Of a stretch of DNA of 61,365 nt, positions 21,814 through 33,102 are shown piece after piece. Position 1 is the first letter of the stretch. Each line of letters starts with the position of its first letter. The stretch covers positions 1 to 61,365 of the forward strand of contig JAAAUF010000110.1 of assembly GCA_015499985.1 (NCBI GenBank), given 5' to 3'. The notes beneath the pieces were generated by a model. It was not told the origin of the DNA and did not search any database. It worked only from the letters and a program-made list of their open reading frames with translations. The translations under genes and the position numbers were made by a program. This stretch comes from Haplosporangium gracile. Taxonomy: Eukaryota; Mortierellomycota; Mortierellomycetes; Mortierellales; Mortierellaceae.

Positions 21814-23106
21814 CAGTCAGTTTTCAAAATGTATGGGTCTAAGAATTTAAAATACAAAATCCAATTCATTCGGGTTCATTCGGATTCAGTAACTGGTTTA
21901 GTAGCTTGTGGAGCCTCCTTTTGCATCCAGCACCTTGGCTACTCTTTTATTCATCGACGATATAAGATCTACGATTACTTGTGGGGGGATATTATCCCAC
22001 TCCTCTAGAATAGCGGCGACCATTTCCTCCTTGCTGGTCGGCTGCCTTGGACGATTGTTAAGGCGTCTCTTGAGAATCGACCAGATATTTTCAATAGGGT
22101 TGAGGTCAGGAGAATTAGGTGGCCACAGCATCTTTGGGATACCATTCTTCAGCCGCCACTTTGTGGCAATTTTGCTTGTATGAATGGGCGCGTTGTCCTC
22201 CATAAGAAGAGGATACTTTACTTTAACCGCGAACCACCTTAGCTCATTCTCATAGACGGTGTCGACGAATCCTTGTCCTTTGTTGTTGTCGCCATCGAGA
22301 ATGACCAGTCTTGACTTTTTTCCTCCTGCGATTGCTCCCCATATTTTAACAGTTGATCGACCGCTTCGGAGAAGTGGACTGATATTCTTGGGCAAATACT
22401 TCTCATCCTTAGTACGCCAGAGAAGTACCCTCCTGAAGTTCTTGCCTATTTCAAAGCAACATTCATCAGTCCAAATAATCCTTTCCCAGTCAATCCACGT
22501 CCAATTTTATTTATCTTGGACAAAGGCTAATCGAGCTGCTACATGCCTTGGCTCCAGATGAGGCTTCTTGACGGCAACCCGACAAAATATCCCCCTCTTA
22601 TGGAGAATCCTGCGTACAGTGCTTTTGGAGACCGGCTTGGGCGACATCTTGCTTATTTCCTGGAGGGTTTCGCGGTTATTGTCTTGTACTCTGTTGAGAA
22701 GTTGCTCGACATCCTGCTCTCCAAGAATGGGTGATCTTCCAGTTGATTTTTTGGGAACAATGGTGCCGTCTCGCTCCCATTTTTTTATGACATTTTGGAC
22801 CGTATTTTTGTGGACATTAAATGCCTTAGCTATGCTGGACGGGGTAGCGCCGGCTCCATAGGCCCCAATAATGCGGCCCTTAAGCTCGATGGAATGGTGC
22901 TTAGGCATGGTATAATAGTGGTGGTTGTTGAATGTGATAGTGGTGGAATGGGATATTTGAGAAGTGGCCTTTTTTCTTTTTATCGGAAACCTCGGAGGAG
23001 GTGATGGTGCTAGAATTTTCGAAAAAATAGTTTCTTTGAATTGGTCATATGACCCTATTCATTCGTATTCTATTTCCTAGACCCATACAATATGGAAACC
23101 TGACTG
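21814..23106 (-). mobile_element. Tc1/mariner-type DNA transposon
   Basis: A 1293 bp element bounded by TA dinucleotides (21812-21813 and 23107-23108), the target duplication expected of Tc1/mariner. Terminal inverted repeats of about 29 bp begin CAGTCAGTTTTCAAAATGTA on the left and CAGTCAGGTTTCCATATTGT on the right (reverse strand), both continuing TATGGGTCTA. It encodes one transposase on the minus strand and sits inside a gag relic, so it inserted after or into that retroelement. Confidence 0.93.
21898..22908 (-). pseudogene. Tc1-family transposase with one internal stop
   Basis: One reading frame of 337 codons from ATG at 22908 to the stop at 21898, interrupted by a single TAA at about 22507 (context VQDK-stop-NWTWIDW). 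The N-terminus is a paired-type helix-turn-helix DNA-binding region (MPKHHSIELKGRIIGAYGAG, SSIAKAFNVHKNTVQNVIKK). The catalytic core has IIWTDECCF (first Asp), MEDNAPIHTS (second Asp) and NSPDLNPIENIW (Glu), the Tc1 DDE signature. Apart from the one stop the frame is intact, so inactivation seems recent, or the stop could be an assembly error. Confidence 0.9.
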
Positions 23107-24020
23107 TACAAAAGGTATGCTGCTCGTATCATGCAATATGTTAGCATGTATAACCTACAGGATGACAGCGACATTAACCTTGAACAATTGGTTCACACTA
23201 TCTCAACCGACGCATTCAATACTCTTCTTTTAAAATACCAAAATGATAATCCCACTGCCACTACCTTTCCGAACATCGAATCATTTTGTACCACTCTGAG
23301 CGCCATGCAAGGCCCAGATGATGCTCTTGAAATCAACAAGGAGCCTCTTTTAACATACTTCAATCATATATCAAACACAACCCCCCCATATAATCAATAC
23401 AACAACAATCGAGGCTACACAGTCGAAGCGGTTTTCGTGGCAACAACCGCGGACGTTATAGAGGTGGCTATCACAGCCAACAATGGCAACGAGGTGCCTA
23501 TATGCACCACGACCAATACTCTTTCAACCAATCTATGTATTATCATCCCTATCAGCTTTACCCTCAACACAACAATAGCCCTATTCGTTACATTAACCCC
23601 TACCCACCCTCATATCCATTCTCATATCCATCCTCGTGTCCATCTTCATATCCACCACCATACTATCCACCTCAACAACAACACCCTCCTTTCAATAACA
23701 CAAACGCTCAAACCTCAGCCCCTATCCCTCCCCCAGGCGCCTCTTATTGGTGTCAACGGTGTGGATATAACAAATCTCATACCACAACAGACTGCAAATA
23801 TTGCACATACTGTAACCGTGCTGGTCACACCAACGACAACTGTCATACACGTATGAGAAACAAAGGCCACCAGCAGCCACAAAATAACATATACCATTAC
23901 AACACCAATCGAGGTACACAACTATCAGATCAAATCAACCTAAACAATGATGAAACGATCGTCAAATCCATATATCTAGAACCTAATATATTACCAATAT
24001 CATTTTTGAAAATCAAATAG

Positions 24021-24833
24021 GTCCGAACTACAGACCAAGCAATGATGGAAACAATTCCAACAGAAACTATAAAAGAGGACAATCCTCCAAGAAGTAGTGC
24101 ATAATAATTTTATTTATTTATTTAGCTCAGTTCTGCGCACATGCATCTGCGCAACATTGGGGTCATTACATTAATTGATTCAATGATTCACTCATTTCGA
24201 CATTTGCATTGTGTTCTTAATCACTGGCTGATCAACCAGCAACCAGATTTCTGTCACTGATTCTCTTGATTCACTACTTCATTCATTACGACTTATCTTG
24301 ATGAGATGCGTGCGTGTGGTGGATTAGATTCGCTGTGCGAGGATCATCGTGAAATTGTCCGCAATGCAACTGACAGAATGCTTCTCGATTCTGCTGCAGT
24401 TTGAATGTCTATACATGTACGAGGATACAATGTTCATAACGCTAGCAAAAGACAGCAGTGTTTCGCGAAGCGTTCAACACAATGCTTTCCAACCCTTATT
24501 CCGCATTTAAGGTTATATCACGAGCAGACAAGTAGAAGAGAAGGCTGGACGTGGAATAAAGATAGAATGGCTTTAATGGATAAAAATGTAAGTTGCAGAT
24601 TGAGGAACTGTGAATGAATATGGACAAGTTTAAATACTAAAGGCGGATGAGTCCAGCAAAGGTTATAAAAGAACAACAGAGATAGAAGTTTTTTTTTTTT
24701 TTTTATTAAACTTTTTGTGGTACGTGTGTGTTTGATTGTGTGCTTTTCTTTATCATTACTTTGTCTCCCTTTCTAACTCTCAAACAAAGGGGGAAGAAAA
24801 GACCACATTAGATTCCAATTTCACTGCAATAAT
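24021..24833. other. Non-coding stretch between TE island and kelch gene
   Basis: AT-rich sequence with TTTATTTATTTATTTAG at 24109-24124 and a poly-T run near 24690. The last ~150 bp are the likely 3' UTR of the minus-strand kelch gene. No open frame here looks like a gene. Confidence 0.45.
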
Positions 24834-27638
24834 TTAATGCTGGAAGTGCTGGGCCTGCTCGGGGTGCATCTGTTGTGGACTACCCAATCCGGAAATACCC
24901 ACATTTGAATGGGTGTTGTTGGCGAATCCAGGAGGCATGGGCGCGTTACCCAACAGAGGCGACGCGAAAGGATCCTGTGAACCGTTGGCTTTTGATCCAG
25001 GTGCTGTAGGCGCAGGGTATGAAACCATTGGTGTCGCACCACCAGAGGTAGGTGGCAAGATGTAGGGGCTAACCATGGGGGAGGTGATACCGCCAGTTGA
25101 GACGTTGGAGCCGTGTGCGGGAGGTGGAGGGGCGAAGTATCCGGCAGAGGATACAGACGAAGCAGCGGGAGGGCTGATGTATCCTTGGTCGAGGGGCGAG
25201 GGGCTGTTGACGGCCAGGGCTTGCATGTTAGGTGAATGGCTCTGCATCTGGATTGCGCCGCCGGTATGGTCGAGGTAGACGGGTTGGACCGCAATCGTGC
25301 CATCTGGCAAGTGCTGCATCAAGTACTGGACATTTCCTTGTGCCTGCCCGCCCATCCCGGGGGACCCCGCCCCGTTATTCAAGAGCAATTCATCCATTCC
25401 TGCGTACGCGCCATTATGAGTCATCCCAGGGGTCGACAAAGCCGCACGAGCTGCATTTGAAGAGAAGTGTGGCGAGACTTTAGAATCCCGTCCTGCAGTA
25501 TCGCCACCCTCGGGTCTCAAGGAAGCCAAGTAGGCCTCTTTTTCCATCTCGGCCTCCCGGATCTCGATCTGCTTCTGTCGACGGCGGTAGAGGAAGAATC
25601 CGATGGCGAGGCCGAGGACGGCAACGGCGCCGATAATGATTCCGATGAGTGCTCCTGTGCTAAGGCCGGAAGAGGAGGCGTTGTTGCCGCCGTCGAGAGG
25701 CTTACTGATGGCCGTTCCGTCTGCCTTGGGCGCGTACTCGCCCATCCATGTTGAGAGCATCACGTCGTAGACTTGGGTATCTTTGTAGTATGCCACCTGG
25801 CCTTTCGCGGGTGTAATCGACATGCCTAGTTTAAGTGAAATAGGAGGACAAGGGAATCTTTAATACATTGTAAATAATTGCAAGGGTAGACAAGAACGTA
25901 CACGGAAAATAAGTGTATTTACCTCCGAAAACAACCATGTTGGCGCCAGCAATGTTACAAGTATGCGCATGTCGCGGGGAGGTCGGGTTGGTGGTCAAGA
26001 TCTGTGTCCAAGTCATGGTAATCATATCCAACGACCACAAGTCCGACAAACTAGTCTTTGCGTTTGCATCATAGCCTCCAAACAACAGCACCTTCTTAGA
26101 ATCCGTCAAAACTGTACAATGATCCTGACGTTGCTGAGGGTAATTTCCAAGTGACAACTGAATTCCGTGTGTAGGGGCGGCAGGGTTCGAGACATCAATG
26201 TAGGGCAAGGACTGGAACGATTGGTACCCGCGTTGACCGACTGACGAGGAGAAGCCTCCAAAGATGAAGATCTTGGAGTTGTAGAGAATGGCGGTGCCGG
26301 AACTGAATTGGCTCAAGGCTGTGGCGCCGGGGGCGGGGGTGAGGGAGAGGGGAGCGGTCCATTGGCCGTCCTTGTAGGCGTCGACTTCGTTGGTGCTGCT
26401 GCCGTCTGCCAAGACGCCTCCGAGGAAGTAAGTTGCTCCTGTGGATGGGTTTGTGACCAGGTCAGCGTCCTTGCGCCATGTCCAGATTGCCGCCTGTCTG
26501 TTCTCATATGATGTCGAAGAAAATGCATGGATTAGTTGGGTGTGTGGAGATTATTTTAGAAATAAATGCGAAGGGTGGGGAGGGGGGGGAATAAAGAGAT
26601 ATGCGTGTGTGCATGGCGCAGGTGAGCGGCGTGTCGATGGGTTGCTCGATCGATTTTTTTGAAAGGTCGACATGGTTGGGGACACAAAAAGATCTGTGTC
26701 CCTCTCTGTGTCCTTCTGTGCATGCCTCGTTTGTCATTGGATTTTGATATGTCTTGATAAAGAAAACAAGTTCACCTACGCCGCCACTGACCGGTGTGTG
26801 TCGTCTACTTTTTCTTCTTTGTTCTTCTCTGAATTCATGTCGGCAAATGGAAACACACACGCTGTCATGCATCTCCACATAGCTCATCTCATCTCATCTT
26901 TTCCTTTCCTTCCTCTTTCACACCCTCCTCTGATGCCTATAATATGTGACCACCCTCCTCTTCATGTATGCAAACTGCAACCCTTATACATTATTCTCTG
27001 CCCTGCATCCTCCCGACAATAGGGCAAGGGCATGTGAATTAAAAAGAAGGCAAATAAATAGGAAAATCACCCTTGCCTCATGAACAGTTAATAGCAACAA
27101 ACGAAAAAGGCACTTACGCAGCAGGAGCAGCAGTAGAAGACCACGTTCCCGAAGAAATTTGAAAACTATACAAGAACGGTTTAGTCGCATCCCCCCAGGG
27201 AGCCGTAACCAACAATGTCGTGCCATCCGCACTCATGGCCGCAGCATGCCCGCTCACTTGTGGACCCGACGAAGCGCCAGTGTTCACTTTCGTCAAGTTG
27301 ACCCACGCAGGTGCCAACTTTGGCCAGGATTTCGTCAGATCGAGGGCGTAGAGCTGTGATGAAAACGCCGCAACTCCGGGTTGGTTGAGTAGTCCACCTT
27401 GGTAATAGATCATTTTCCCGTTGGACGCTGACGCGATGCCCGTGAAAGCCTCGGGGGCATTAATAGCGAATCCTGGTTGTGGGGTTGTGGTGCCCGTAGG
27501 GGTTGGGGGTGTGGTGGTGGGGAGCCCTGTTGCCGGGGGCTTGGAGGTGACTGTTTGAGCGGTTGTTGTGGAGATAAAGATCGAGGAGAGGTAGAGGGAG
27601 AGGATGAGTCCCAACCGACTTGCACTGACTGCGACCAT
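24834..27638 (-). CDS. Kelch-repeat single-pass membrane protein (copy 1)
   Basis: Three exons, 27638-27118, 26497-25923 and 25825-24834, give 695 residues. Residues 1-27 are a signal peptide (hydrophobic LGLILSLYLSSIFI, then TTTAQ). A Thr/Pro linker follows, then a galactose-oxidase/kelch beta-propeller with blades such as KIFIFGGFSS, KKVLLFGGYDANAKTSLSDL and ANMVVFGGM. A transmembrane helix lies at about 423-443 (ALIGIIIGAVAVLGLAIGFF), with YRRRQKQ as stop-transfer. The cytoplasmic tail of ~250 residues starts with a charged helix (EIREAEMEKEAYLASL) and continues Pro/Gly/Ser/Gln-rich. The layout suggests a cell-surface receptor or adhesion protein; ligand and function are unknown. A paralogue lies 2.2 kb upstream on the same strand. 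Confidence 0.9.
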
Positions 27639-29865
27639 TTTTGTTGCTAGTGTTTGGTGCTGTTTGTTGCTTTTGGTGAATGGTGGCGTGGTAGTGTGTA
27701 GTTCTTTGTTTGCCTTTTCCTTGCTAGTGCCGATTGTGGATTAGTAGACCGGAGGAAGGTGAAAAAGGCGCCAGAAAGAGACTTGCAGGAGGGGGGGGGG
27801 GAGGAAGGGACTAGTGCAGGTACCACGTTGTTTCTAGCGGGAACAGTTTCAGTCGAGATAAAGTAACCAGTCGGAAGAGGGGAGGAGCGTGATTCTAGTT
27901 GTGAGGAAAGAAAAGGAGACGACCGTTGAGAAGTGGAAGAGGGAGAGGTGAGAGATTGAGGGTGAGAAAAAGTGAAAGGAAGAGGGGGAGGCGTAAAATA
28001 AAAGAGGGGTTGTGGTGGTTGCGGTGGTTGGTTGGTATGTGTAAGTGATAAGTGAGGAAAAGAGAAAAGAAGAGAAGAGAAGAGAGAAGAGAGAAGAGAG
28101 GAGTGTGAAAGGAAAGAAGATACGGATGGGCGATGCTGGGCTGGGGGGGCTGGGGGGGCTGGGAAACAAGTAAAGGAAGGAGGGGATAAAGAAGGATAGA
28201 TCCCGAGGNNNNNNNNNNNNNNNNNNNNNNNNNNNNNNNNNNNNNNNNNNNNNNNNNNNNNNNNNNNNNNNNNNNNNNNNNNCGGAAGCACAAAAACGAG
28301 AAACAAAAAGAAAAAAAAAGGAATGGAAATGTGGAATAGATGAACGCAGCCTCCGATGGGGGATGGATGGAGTGGGAATCAGGGCGTCTACTCAGAAGGA
28401 ACAAGATGAAGGAGAAGGAAGAGGAGGTGGGGGTCAGAGCTGCAAATAGAACTCGGCGGTTTGATTGGATAAATGGGGGGAAAGGGCGGAAGAAAGAAAA
28501 AGAGAGAGCACATATCTGTCGGTATTTGAGCACACTCACGCAAAAACACACACAAAAACACACACGCAAAAACATGAACACAAACACATACACACGCACC
28601 CCTCCCCAAGGAACCAAGGAGTGTCCTTCCTCTCTCCCTTTCTTGTTTGTTTCGTTCGTTTATGTTTTTGCCATGTCCTTTTCTTTCTACCGTAGCTATC
28701 ACTTTCGTTGCTTTTGCCACTCTTGTGTACAATCCTCCATCTTCGTCCCCTCAGCCATGTCCCCTATCAAATAGATGGAGTACCTTCACACCCTTTGAGG
28801 TAATGGTGTGTCTGAGTCCTGAATCGGGCCTTTCTTTTGATCAAAACCTTAATTGTCTTTGTTTCTCCCTTCTACCTCTCTCCGTCGACCATTGGTCGCC
28901 ACAATTTTTTCATCCAATATCATAGGTATCCCTCCCTCCTCAATCAACGTCTTTTCTTGATAACACATACAAAATGCCCGCACACTCACTCACACTCACT
29001 TACACTCACTCACGCACACTCTCACGCGCGTAAACATCAACATCAATGAATACAACCATCGCCTTCAAATTACTCTTGCTCATGTTGCTATCAATCTCAA
29101 ATTCGCGAAAATGAATTATTATTTTTTTTTTTTTTCAAGAAAAACGTTAAAGGAATAAAAAAAGGGACGAACAAATGAACAGCCAGCGTGAGAGCCCTTT
29201 CATTTTTTTTTCTTTCAACTTCCAAGGTCTAGGCGCACCCCAAACTCAACCTCACACACACACCACACAGCCTGGACCCAGCACACAGACACTCGAAGAA
29301 ACACCGACGAAAACACAGGGCACCACCCCTGCCTTTTGTCATGCCGACAAGGGTCCCTTCAGTTTTTAATCATATTTATCCTCCTCCCTCAACAAAACAA
29401 TCTCCCGGGGACCCCGAGCGTGATAGCAGGGCTGGTTATGTAAGTACAGGAGACATTCTCCATGCGCGTGAGCTAACCAGCAAACACCACTAGAGACACT
29501 TTTAGACGCTCGCTAACTCTTCTGGCTTGTGCGCCGACGTTCAACGGTCTAATGGTCAAAGGTCAACGAAACCTTGCCAGACTTTCTGAACTGTCTCCAC
29601 CCTCCTTTTCTTTTTTTCTTTTTTTTCTAAGAAAGCATCTTTCTCAGAAATAAAATGGAGAAAATGTGTTGGTACGACGATACACCGTCACAGATACCTC
29701 CTGAACCCTGCGTGTTCTTCTGTTAAAGTATGCTGTGTTTTGTATCCTGCCACATATAAAGAATGTTCTCTATACACATTCACTCATATATAACAAACAC
29801 ACATACGCACACACGACAGAACAGGATTTTCATTTGCATATTTTATTATCTTCCTCATTGCTTCG
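27639..29865. other. Inter-kelch region with assembly gap
   Basis: About 2.2 kb between the two kelch genes. A run of 74 N bases occupies 28209-28282. Flanks are low-complexity: (AGAGAAG)n at 28060-28110, G-rich CTGGGGGGG units at 28137-28162, and CA-rich repeats at 28545-28595 and 28980-29030. ORFs crossing the gap are Ser/Phe/Pro-biased and rejected. The segment should hold the copy 1 promoter (left) and the copy 2 3' UTR (right). Confidence 0.5.
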
Positions 29866-32356
29866 TTAACGGTAGGCAGAAGAGGAATCGACAAATGACA
29901 TCTTATCGCCTGCACCCCTCACCCCCAACCCCCCACCACTACCACCGCCATTTCCGCTTCTATCAACAGGGACCTTGACATTACTGTCTCCACCACCACC
30001 ACCACCACCATGGCCAGCATGATGGTAGGCAGAAGATCCCATTTCCTCGGCGACATATAGTTGAGGATTCGAGGCCATACGTGGAGAGCTGTACATATTG
30101 TTGTTGTTGTTGCTGTTGCTCAGGTTGTTGGCAGATGTTCCAGTGGGATAATCGAACGGGTTCCGGTCATGCCCGACGACAGCTGCTCCTGCCCCTCCTG
30201 CGCCCGCTGGTGCATAATATTGGTTGGATGCAAACTGACCATGCTGACTGTGCTGCATATGTTGCAGTTGTTGCTGGTGGTGGTGATAATCCGGGTTCCG
30301 GAAGGGATCCTGACCACCTGGGTAATACTCTCCTCCATTCTGCCCCTGCGAATAATAATCTTGCTCGTAACCACCAACAAAACCACCATTCAAATGCGCC
30401 GGGTAAGGCTGAGACGGAGGAGCCGGCAATGGAGAATTCTCATCCTTCTTCCTCCGATCCTTTTTTAATTTGTCATCATCCTTCTTCCGCTGCTCCATCT
30501 CGATCAACATCATCGTATCCGCCTTCCTTTGCCTGCGCCGACGGTGAGAATAAATCTGGAATCCAATCACGGCCAGAAACGCCAACCCAAAAACAACCCC
30601 GAACCCAACAGCGACACCATTGACTTTTCCTTTACTCCCATCTGTCGAGACTGAAGGTGGAGGTGGAGGACGAGGCGTGCCCGGCAAAGCTGTGAACTGA
30701 GTGGACCAAGACCATCCAGATGTCGAGAGAACGTAGATGGGTGGCGGTGGGGGGATAGGTGAGTCGGTCCCATTGGTGTTCAGAGCGAGAGGGGTCGCGG
30801 ATGCAGGGGCGCCGTTGGTGTTGAATCCGAAGAGGGATAAGAGTTGGTCGCCAACCATGATGCATTGGTGATCACGGACTGGTGGTGGGGTGACAACCCC
30901 TGCTGTGATTGTGGGCTGTGACCAGGTCCAGGTCGTAAGGTCCAGTGCAAAGATGTCGTTGGTGATCCTGTCGCTCGCTACCAATGCCCCTCCAAACATG
31001 TACATCTTATTTCCATCCGTTGCTATTTTTTTTATACAAGAATTACAACAACGAATGAATAAGTATCTCCTTTTCTTCCCCCATGGCAGTTTCGTCCGCA
31101 TTTCCGAACGACTTACACAGGGCGACGCAGTGTCCATATCGGGGTGTAGGAGTTCCATTGGGCACTGCTGATGTGGTTTTCTATAATGAATCCATATTTT
31201 TCACGCGCGTTATACACCGAGTTAGCATCACGTTTGCAGAGAAATTTAAAGCAGGAGGCGAACAGGCAAGAGAGCACAACGCATTTCAATTATTTTTCGT
31301 CCTCTTATACTTGCAATTCTGTCCACCCAAATGCAAACATTCACATTCTCCCTCTCCTTTGCTTACCTGGCTAGTAACGGCTCCAGTAGCCATATCAACA
31401 ACGGGCAAAGCCCCCAAAGACATCCCAGACCCAACACCAGCATTCCCACCTTTAGCAACACCTCCAACAACAATAGCCTTCCCCCCACCCGGAATAACTA
31501 CCACCCGAGCTCCGACAACTGGGCCCAAGTTAGCATTTACATTCTGCCCACCATTCCCGCCCTGTGGCGCAACCTTCCATACAAATGAGTCTTCATCAAC
31601 TTGACCACCTTTATCGATTGAGATTAAGTCGGCTTCGGTAACGAGACCGATCAAATCTGACGCCAGAACCGAGGGAGTCGTGCTGGACTTTTGCGGGATC
31701 CAGCCTCCACCAATCACGACGCCTAGGGCGGTATCTGCGCTACTGGGGATGGGCGATCCGGTTGTGGGGTTGACGGCCAGGGCGAACCCGGCCATAGTCC
31801 TGCCTGCAGCACTGATCCTGGGTCCTCCCTTGTTATTCCCCTTCCCGCTCCCGTTGCCATTGCCATTGCCTGCATTCCCGGTAGGCGCAGTATCCTGACT
31901 AACAGCCCCCTCCACCGCATCCCAAGTCCCTTTGTCCATATCATAAGCCATCATAAACCCCGCCGCCCCCGCATTTGCAGTATCGGCATTCCCCACCGTC
32001 AAAAACTTCTTCTGCCCAGGCCCACAGGCACCAGAGTGAAATCTCTGATACGGTGAGTAATCAGAAGTAAGATTTGCCCAGACGGGTGTTGCGAAGGAGC
32101 CGAAGGATTGAGAGAGGTCGAGTCGGAAGTGTTGGTTGGTCGGTTGAAGGTAAGTTGCCGTGGGCTCGTAGGTGACGCCGCCTTGGATGTGGAGGGCGGA
32201 GGCGGTTTGGCAGATGGCGAATCCTCCAACAGGAAATGGGGCGCTTGCGGTGACGAAGTTGGAGGGGGATGAAATGAGGGAGAGGGAGAGGGATGCAAGG
32301 AGTGTCAGGGGTTTTGGCGGTGATGTTCTTTTCTTGTGTCGTTGGGGGGAAGGCAT
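29866..32356 (-). CDS. Kelch-repeat single-pass membrane protein (copy 2)
   Basis: Three exons, 32356-31367, 31180-31117 and 31022-29866, give 736 residues. The 64 bp middle exon joins in frame as KTTSAVPNGTPTPRYGHCVAL, the start of a kelch blade. The N-terminus is basic, then hydrophobic (LTLLASLSLSLISS), a likely signal peptide. The ectodomain has propeller motifs (KAIVVGGVAK, NKMYMFGGALVASDRITNDI, LDLTTWTWSQP, QLLSLFGFNTNG) and a Gly/Asn-rich insertion near 31840-31880. A transmembrane helix at ~487-508 (VAVGFGVVFGLAFLAVIGFQ) is followed by SHRRRRQRK. The cytoplasmic tail is charged, then rich in Gln/His/Tyr/Asn and Gly. The architecture matches copy 1, but sequence identity is visibly low outside kelch motifs. 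Confidence 0.9.
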
Positions 32357-33102
32357 ATTGTGGTGTGTGTGTCTGCTCCAGGCAGGGGATATAAAAGGGG
32401 GTTTATGAGTGGAGAGTGGAGAGTGAGGGGAGAATTGGGTCGAGACCAGCTCAAGGAGAAGGGAAGAGAGGTCAAGAGGGAGTATTAGGCGACAATTATT
32501 AGGAGTACTAGGACGGAGATGAGAAGAGGACAGAGGAGGAAGAAGACGCTTGTTGATGGGTGATGAGGGAGGGAGAGTGAAGAGAGGGTAAAGTGAGTGG
32601 ATTAGAACAGAGAGAGAAAATGAAGAAGAGACGTAGCGGTGTAGCTGGTAAATTGAAATCTCGGATGTTGTTTCCTGTTCCTGGCGAACTAGCGAGCAGA
32701 GCAAGCTGGGGTCTCATTTTTTTCACACTTAATTTTTTTTTTTCGCACTTGTTTTGCCTTTTTGTGCTCTCAACTCGAAAAGCAAAAAAAAAAACTAATA
32801 TTCCACGAGTGAAGTGAAATGGGAAAAATGAACACAGGTGACTGGCCCGGTCATAACTACTATTTACCCAGTAAGAAAACAGGTCCTGGGGTAGACGACA
32901 ATACCGACGTAGGGAGACAGGGCAAAGCTCTTCAATTACCCACTCCATGCCTGTCGTCGTGCTTTGGCATGTTGTTGTTGAGTTAACATTCCTACTCCAC
33001 TTGTCAACTGGTATACTATGAATAAATCAATGTTTTAATAATAACATGGTGTGGACATGAAAGGGGTATATGGGTGAAAGAGCTATAGAAGGCTGTGAAA
33101 TA
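32357..33102. other. Intergenic region, kelch copy 2 promoter
   Basis: GA-rich sequence for about 350 bp upstream of kelch copy 2, then poly-T and poly-A runs (32725-32790). No additional gene is supported. Confidence 0.45.

Larger units (their letters stand above)
21003..24020 (+). pseudogene. Retrotransposon gag relic with zinc knuckles, split by a Tc1/mariner insertion
   Basis: A first ATG-led reading (MTPRKEKN) shifts frame near 21050 and continues as a Ser/Gln/Glu-rich acidic coil (QEIVRQQAAEELRRLTKENE). It shifts again near 21370 into a capsid-like stretch (EFFNPRIFLEHFLTNLTARL, RFERQCHRFLTVLTTNTLQQ). After the inserted element (21814-23106) the coding text resumes at 23109 with MQYVSMYNLQDDSDINLEQL and a Pro/Tyr/Asn-rich section. 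The end has two zinc knuckles, CX2CX5HX4C (CQRCGYNKSHTTTDC) and CX2CX4HX4C (CTYCNRAGHTNDNC), typical of nucleocapsid. At least three frame changes plus the insertion show that it is dead. No protease, integrase or reverse transcriptase follows before 24020. Confidence 0.78.

Noticed and set aside
27647..28617. Long minus-strand frames crossing the N gap (Ser/Phe/Leu/Pro-rich)
   Set aside because: Translation of CT/GA-rich promoter DNA plus N bases; no domain, extreme composition bias.
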